DNA of 25,252 bases from Alectoria sarmentosa (taxonomy: Eukaryota; Ascomycota; Lecanoromycetes; Lecanorales; Parmeliaceae). Positions within the stretch are counted from its first letter, which is position 1; each line of letters begins with the position of its first letter. The stretch is taken from contig WOGZ01000419.1 in the NCBI GenBank assembly GCA_009733775.1, forward strand, positions 1 to 25,252, given 5' to 3'. Below the pieces are notes generated by a model. It was not told the DNA's origin. It saw nothing but the letters and a program-made list of their open reading frames with translations, and ran no database searches. The position numbers were made by a program, and so were the translations under genes. Positions 20,086 through 25,252 of this stretch are shown piece after piece.

Positions 20086-20504
20086 TTTCGTAATTATATT
20101 TTTGAAAAAACATCTTTTTTAAGAGAAAAATAATCGAGTGTAGTTTTCCGTTTTTTTCTTTTTAAAAAAGGATAATAATTATTATATAATCGAATATATT
20201 AATTTCAAATCAAATCTCTTTATCAAAATCGAAATAAATTAAAATTAATGCGATAATGAACGTTTTTTTTAAATTCTCGAATAATTATTGTTTAAGATTA
20301 TCTATTATTCAAAAAAAGATAAAAAACTTTTAATTCTTTTTCGTTAAATTCGATAAAACGTTATTATTTTGAAGTAATCATATATGAATCTTTTATAAAA
20401 ATTGACAAATTTTAAAAATGTTTACACATCTTTGACGCATTTAAACGTCTTTTAATTAATAAAAATTTCAATTTTTTTTGAATTCATTTTCAATCTTTTT
20501 GTTA
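20086..20504 (-). pseudogene. RT C-terminal part and RNase H start of gypsy element D
   Basis: This lies between the Helitron and the MITE. The minus strand reads KRLKMNSKKIEIFIN, then VKDV*TFLKFVNFYKRFI (family 'G.RM.P.KIEAI..W...K.VQ.FLGF.NFYRRFI'). After that come ENLKKTFIIALILIYFDFDKEI*FEI (RNase H start, 'LK..F..APIL.HFDP...I.LE(T)DAS') and KNGKLHSIIFLLKKM...YNYEI. It continues on both sides once the MITE (right) and Helitron (left) are taken out. It contains RIP stops and one or two frame changes. Confidence 0.92.
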
Positions 20505-21179
20505 TCTTAAGGAAATTACCTTATTTGAAAATCTTAAGTGTATTGAACATTAATAGACAATAATAACTCATTCGCGTCAACGAAGGGAATTACATAATAG
20601 CGCAGAAACACTCAATTATAAATAATTTTACATTCTTCAAAATGGACGTTAATATTCATTAATAAAGATGTTTCATTATTATTAAATTATTCAAAATGTA
20701 TCGTCGATTGTAAGTCGATAGAAAGTCAATGAAGAGTCAATGAAGAGTTAATGAACACTTGATGAAAAGTTGATTTTAAATAATTTATCATTAATTTAAA
20801 GTCAATAGATTACGGTAATATTCGTATTTTTTGAAAAATTTCTTTAAGTCTGATAGGACTATAAGGCTATATATATTAATTCTTTATATGAAATTTTCGA
20901 AAAAAATCGAAAAATCGAAAAATAAATAATGTGGCGTTGATATTTCGTAAGATATACGTTAAGCGAAATACCCGCTTTAGTGCAAACCTTATTATACTTA
21001 ATATACAATTTTGGGAATTATCGATTAAATATATATTAACTGTAAATATATGTTAATGTAGCGTTTTTACAAATGAACAGTTAATGAACCATCAGTTGAA
21101 AGTTGACAGAAAGTCGATTTCAACATGAAATTAATGCTATCAACATGTTCCATTTCAAAGTCGCGTATTTCCCCTAAGG
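20505..21179. mobile_element. 675-bp MITE-like element with TA target duplication in RT of element D
   Basis: Flanked by TA (20503-20504 and 21180-21181). The ends are imperfect inverted repeats of about 28 bp: TCTTAAGG..AAATTAC...TTTGAAA on the left, CCTTAGGGGAAATACGCGACTTTGAAA on the right (reverse strand). Deleting the element plus one TA restores D's frame exactly as KLIIITKRLKMN, the Ty3 'GLIITTKG.RM.P' motif. TA duplication and TIRs point to a non-autonomous Tc1/mariner-type element; no transposase is inside. It is less AT-biased than its host and holds degenerate repeats of AGTCAATGAAG around 20715-20775 and 21070-21120. Confidence 0.88.
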
Positions 21180-21181
21180 TA

Positions 21182-21720
21182 TGATAATTAATTTTAAATA
21201 TTTCACTTTTTTGACATAAAATTAACATTTATTAATATTTAAATATAGATTTATTTGTTTAAGCTTTTCGAGAACCTTTTTTACATGTTTAATATATTTA
21301 TTATTATTATTATTATATATTAAGATATTATTCAAATATATTGCATAAAAGTCGTTCAAATATTTTTATAAAATCTTATTAATAAATGTTTGAAATGTGT
21401 TAAATGCATTATAAAGCTCGAACGACATTATCATATATTCGAATAAGTTATATCGTGTGAGAAAAACATTTTTTTTTTCATTCTTTTTTTTTATACGAAT
21501 CTCGTTGAAGATTATAATAATATCAAATTTATTAAAGATCTTTATAACGCACAATTTAGTTAAGGTTTTTTTATCAATGAAAACGCATTGCGATTTTTGA
21601 TAATCAAAGAATTCAAAATACGATAATTGATATAAATACGAAGTTTTTTATCAGGTTTTTTGACGATGAATATCGATGTTATATAAAAAAATATGCTCGA
21701 TTTGATATATCCTTTATTAA
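21182..21720 (-). pseudogene. Reverse transcriptase catalytic core of gypsy element D, decayed
   Basis: The 62-codon minus-strand stretch 21366-21554 reads KIFNKFDIIIIFNEIRI, EKKNVFLTRYNLFEYMIMSFELYNA and FQTFINKIL. These are the mutated Ty3 RT motifs (FTKLDL..AYN.IRI), (W.TAF.TRYG.FEY.VMPFGL.NAP) and (TFQ..IN..L). The first Asp is kept (21522-21524). Continuing left, YLNN at 21327-21338 is YLDD changed by G-to-A, followed by ILIYN...YIKHVKKVLEKL and NINKC*FYVKKVKYLKL. The MITE starts just after. The region right of 21554 carries the RT N-terminus, not resolved in detail. Confidence 0.95.
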
Positions 21721-22282
21721 ACATTTCGTTCACGTATTTTTTAATTATCGACGCTTATTCTCATAACATATTATATACTCTTTTGATTGAAAAGATTATT
21801 TCTTTTTATAATTTGATGACGTGATCAATTAATCTTTGCGAAAATAATTTATCCGCTTTTATTAAATTTTAAACATGAATTCATAAATGATACATTATAA
21901 AGATTTTTCGTTTTAATTCCTTTTTGGAGATAAACATTTTTCTCATTTTTTGGAAAAACTTTTTATAATTCTCGGAGTTAATGACAATTACGTTAATTGT
22001 TAATTCAAAATCATTATTTATTTTCCCTTTTTTTCTCTCTAAATGTTCGAAATTCTCAAATCACATAACGATGATTTAATTTTTTTTTGTCATTTTTATA
22101 AAGGCGTATGTTGAGATCTTCGCAATGTTTTTTTATTAAAATATTGTTAACGATTAATGTTTCGCATTATCATTATAAATGATAATTGATTTATGATGTT
22201 ATAAATAATTTGATATATAATAATCGAAATTGAAAATGCACGATTTCTTTTTGAAAGACATTTGAGAATTATGCAATTTCAA
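21721..22282 (-). pseudogene. Protease-RT connector of gypsy element D
   Basis: About 560 bases between the protease and the first clear RT motif. By position this is the connector and RT N-terminus of D's Pol. I see only RIP-scrambled sequence and no separate element or motif that I can name. Confidence 0.5.
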
Positions 22283-22519
22283 TTATAATATGTGAAATAT
22301 AATATCAAATTTGATTAAGAATGTGATTAAATAAAATAATTTTTTAAAGTGATTTTCGAAGGCGAGAATAATTCGGGTTATATGAATGATATTTCTTTTT
22401 ATAATTTTATTAATTAATCGCAATTTGAGAGGTTTCGTTAAAATTATAAATAATAATTTATAATATTTCGCAAATTTCGTATTTATGAAATTCTTTATTA
22501 ATATTTTTATGTTTATCAA
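22283..22519 (-). pseudogene. Aspartic protease of gypsy element D, decayed
   Basis: A 78-codon open stretch. Near its start N-I-K-I-L (22499-22513) derives from D-T-G-T-S by G-to-A and C-to-T changes only, the retropepsin active site. It continues FINTKFAKYYKLLFI, TKPLKLRLINKI, IIHITRIILAFENHF and FYLITFLIKFDIIFHIL, matching the Ty3 pattern of FI...FA....L.......P..LRL.DG, ITH, and FDIILGMPW at the end. It lies directly upstream (on the minus strand) of connector and RT. The catalytic Asp is lost. Confidence 0.9.
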
Positions 22520-24873
22520 ATATTAAGTTTTCGTTATTTCTTATTCATTAAAAACTTTAACTTTAAAATCCAATTATTTTTCTTTTTATAATTTAACGTC
22601 ATATAAAAGTAAGATCACAATAGTTAATTCAACATCTAACTTTGACTTTTCGAATTTCTTAATTTTTATACACATTTGTTTTAATGTCTTCTTAACGACG
22701 ACTTCATTAAAAAAAATTAATTTTTCGATTATTATTATTCATAAATTAAAAGCGCATTTGTTTTGATTTTCAATTCAATTTTTATTAATATGGTAATAAC
22801 TTGTTTCTCATTTAATCAAAATTTATCTTTATATAAAGCGTTGATTTCATTGAATAAATGTTTAAATTATAAGCATTTAAAACATTTATTTTTATTTTTT
22901 AATTTATCAGCGATATATTAAAGATATTAATATCGTTCATTTTTTTCGATAATGATATTATCATTAAAATAATTTTCTTATTCTTCATTATTTCCGCCAC
23001 ATCTTATTTTAATATTAAAAAATTCAATTTTTTCAATTTTTTCAGTTTTTCTCATTTTTACGTTTCGAATGTCTTTAAATGATTATTCGTCGACAAATCT
23101 TACATTCAAATCGATTTATTATAATCGAATAATAAGTTCACGATATAATATCGAGTTTAGATAATCGAAAATACGATATTTCAAATGACTTATAATCAAT
23201 TTTTTCAAATGATCGGTTTTTTTTTCATTTAAACATATTAAACGACGCAATAACGACAATAAATCGGGCATAAAAGAAATTAAAAGTCTTTTTAACGTCT
23301 TTGATTTTTATAATGAATTTCGGATTTTAAAATTCAACGTTTGCTTTTTCTTCTTTATCGAAATTTTTAAACATTTATTTAAAATCTTATATCATATTAT
23401 TCGCAAATAAATAATGTTGAAAATTCTTTAAATTTGTTTTATTTTTAATTATATTATAAATTATGTTTTTGTAATAATCTCGAATATAAAAAATTTCGAT
23501 ATTTTTATCTTAAAAAATTCAAAGTTTTATATAAATTTAGATTTAAGATACATTTTTCATAAATTTCATGACTTTTTATCATCGTCATTATCGTTAAAAT
23601 TATTTACGTTCGCGTATTTATTTTCGATTTATCGTTTGTAATAAAGATTTTTTCAATAACAAAAATGAATTATCGATTATAATGATTTTCGTTTAATAAT
23701 GTTATTATATAATGACTTTAAAAAAAAGGACGACGAAAAAGATTTTCACGATTTGAATCATTAAGATTAAGATCGAAATTAAAAGAATTCATTTCGTTTA
23801 TAACGCGAAGTTGAGATTTCAATTTTTCATTCTTTGTGTTGAAATTGTATATTTTTTCTTTAAACTTTTCGTTTTGATTATGATAAATATTCTTAAAATT
23901 TTATAATTGTTTTTCGTTATTTTGAATAATTAGAAAAAAAAAATTCTTTTTTTTCAATTATTGAAAAAATTACGTTATTCGTTCTTTACTCTTGATGAGA
24001 ACTTGATATAATTCTTGATTTTATTTTTAATAAATAATCATATCGATAATAAGACTTTTGATTATATTATATTATTTTTCAAAATGAGAGATTACATTTT
24101 CGATAAATTTTTATATGTTTTAAATTTTTATAAAGATCGATTCGTGTTTTTTTTCAACGTTATCTTTTATTTTCATAAAAAAGAGTTCGTTTTATAAATC
24201 ATTGAATTCGATAATATATATTTTTTTTGCAGGCTTTGACTCAATTTATTTTTCGCCTTTAATTCAACGTAACTTCTCACGTCGATTATTTTCTTTTACA
24301 TTTAAATCATTGAAATCTGATTCATTATCGTTATCAAATTGAACAATTTGAATTGATTATTATATAATAACGATTATAATATTTAATATAAGTTCAAATC
24401 GAGCGAAGCGAGAAAGTGTTAACGAAGTCTTTTTTTATAAAATTTTCTTGATAATGACGTCTCTTTTCATAATGATCTTTATTTTTCTAAATCTTATTAA
24501 CGCGTATAATGTGTTGATTGTAATTATGATTATAAGGAAATTTTTAATTTTTTTTATGATCTTTGATAGCGCGCGTTATAATAACAATTATATATTTTAA
24601 AATGCGCTTCTAACAATTACTTTTTAAAACAAACCCAAACAAAAAATCCGTGTTGAATTCGATTTTGATTTTGAGATATTTTCTTTTTTTTTTCGAATTG
24701 TAATGCGTCGCGTATTTGATTTTCAACGATATTCGAATTAATGTTTCGTTTTACACGATGCGAATGTTATGCTCGTGCAAGGTTTTCTTTTACGCGATAA
24801 CATAATATAAAGATTCGTTCGATTCGATGATTAATTTATAAATCATTATCATTATGAAAGATAATTAATATTA
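22520..24873 (-). pseudogene. Gag and leader of gypsy element D, decayed
   Basis: This is the structural-protein region between the 5' LTR and the protease. The clearest coding trace is at about 24228-24343 on the minus strand: QFDNDNESDFNDLNVKENN followed by RREKLR*IKGEK*IESKPAKK, an acidic then basic stretch whose stops are of RIP type. No CCHC knuckle could be read with confidence. The 60-codon + strand stretch at 24015-24197 is antisense to this gag and was not counted. The leader beside the LTR begins TAATATTAATTATC on the minus strand. Its first nine bases could be a mutated tRNA-Met-type PBS (TGGTATCAG), but the tenth does not fit. Confidence 0.65.
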
Positions 24874-25100
24874 TGTCAAAGATTGTATATTGAATTGAAA
24901 TAGCATTTATATATGATTTGAATGAAATATTAACTATGCTATATTACAAATGTATGTTGATGTTAAGAAATATGTGAACGTTGAGGCTCGGCGTTAATGC
25001 GCTGTCGACGTTAAATCCCAAACCGCGTTAAGCCCAATCGGGCTGCGTATTAAAGAGAGGCTGACTGAGAAGATAGGTTAATAGATCTGAAATCATGACA
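24874..25100 (-). repeat. 5' LTR of gypsy element D
   Basis: A 227-bp LTR from TGTCAAAG to ATCATGACA with perfect TGTCA/TGACA ends. It keeps more G and C than the partner at 11365-11591 (for example CCCAATCGGGCTGCG near 25030), so mutation hit the two copies unequally. The near-absence of transversions points to RIP rather than age as the cause of divergence. Confidence 0.94.
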
Positions 25101-25104
25101 AGAC
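25101..25104. repeat. Target-site duplication AGAC, right copy (element D)
   Basis: Pairs with 11361-11364. With one copy kept, C's integrase reads TTC GAT CGA GAC TCA CAA TTT across the site. Confidence 0.85.
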
Positions 25105-25252
25105 TCACAATTTATTATTATAATATGAAAATCTTTTTATAAAAGATTCGATATTCAAATTAAATTATTTATAACTTTTCATTTTAAAACAAATGAACAA
25201 ACGAAACGAAATAATTAAAATTTAAAACGTTATTTGCGTATTTATTATAATT
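25101..25252 (+). pseudogene. Integrase of gypsy element C, continuation after element D
   Basis: The + strand reads SQFIIII*KSFYKRFDIQIKL, then TFHFKTNEQTKRNN*NLKRYL to the window end. This is the Ty3 integrase core after the second Asp: '(DRG)SQFVS..W..L...L.I...LSTAFHP.TDGQTER.NQ.LE.YLR'. The catalytic Glu of QTE is now Lys (AAA, 25204-25206). Joined to 11364 through one AGAC, the motif (D)R(G)SQF is complete. The gene runs off the window. Confidence 0.95.

Larger units (their letters stand above)
11365..25100 (-). mobile_element. Element D: full-length Ty3/gypsy retrotransposon with two nested insertions
   Basis: The element is 13,736 bp between 227-bp LTRs, on the minus strand. Reading from the right it has 5' LTR, gag, protease, RT, RNase H, integrase, polypurine tract and 3' LTR. 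Integrase comes last, so it is Ty3/gypsy. Its RT is split by a 675-bp MITE and its RNase H by a 6.2-kb Helitron. Subtracting both leaves about 6.9 kb, a normal gypsy length. It is inserted in C's integrase with an AGAC duplication. All its proteins are destroyed by RIP-type transitions. It resembles C in family but is a different lineage, since their LTR-adjacent and Pol sequences diverge. Confidence 0.94.

Noticed and set aside
24860..24873. Element D primer-binding site as TGG-type tRNA-Met PBS
   Set aside because: Nine bases can be explained by G-to-A and C-to-T changes but the tenth cannot. In AT-rich sequence this is too weak to call.

Overview
The window is a gene-free, AT-rich heterochromatic block made entirely of nested, mutated transposable elements. 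It most likely comes from a filamentous ascomycete (Pezizomycotina-type) genome with repeat-induced point mutation (RIP). No intact gene, rRNA, tRNA or CRISPR array is visible. Every recognisable protein is a pseudogene whose catalytic residues and glutamines, tryptophans and arginines have changed by C-to-T or G-to-A transitions: DSG reads NFN, YLDD reads YLNN, and CAA, CGA or TGG have become stops. Surviving cytosines are strongly concentrated in CpG. The species cannot be named from the sequence.

Layout. The outer host is a Ty3/gypsy element on the + strand (element C), which is cut three times. (1) Element A is a Ty1/copia element on the minus strand. Only its 5' LTR (594-728) and leader/gag start (1-593) are in the window, and its body runs off the left edge. 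(2) Element B is a complete Ty1/copia element on the minus strand (2161-9383) with a 5-bp TTATT target duplication. It sits in C's pol between protease and reverse transcriptase. (3) Element D is a complete Ty3/gypsy element on the minus strand (11365-25100) with 227-bp LTRs and an AGAC duplication. It sits in C's integrase beside the second catalytic Asp. Removing B and D rejoins C's pol in frame at both sites.

D carries two further insertions. A Helitron on the minus strand (about 13892-20085) encodes a decayed RepHel protein with HUH, two-Tyr and P-loop helicase motifs, and it splits D's RNase H. A 675-bp MITE-like element (20505-21179) with a TA duplication splits D's reverse transcriptase. 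Removing either restores canonical Ty3 protein sequence. Without them D is about 6.9 kb, a normal size.

Order of events: C is oldest. A, B and D landed in C, and the Helitron and MITE then landed in D. The MITE, the two Helitron ends, the copia LTRs and a patch at 740-915 are visibly less mutated than the rest. The elements do not work together as a pathway; they record successive transposition and RIP. I found no unknown biological system. What is new is the precisely readable nesting, the CpG-sparing mutation pattern, half-tRNA priming of the copia family, and a few unexplained repeats and hairpins.
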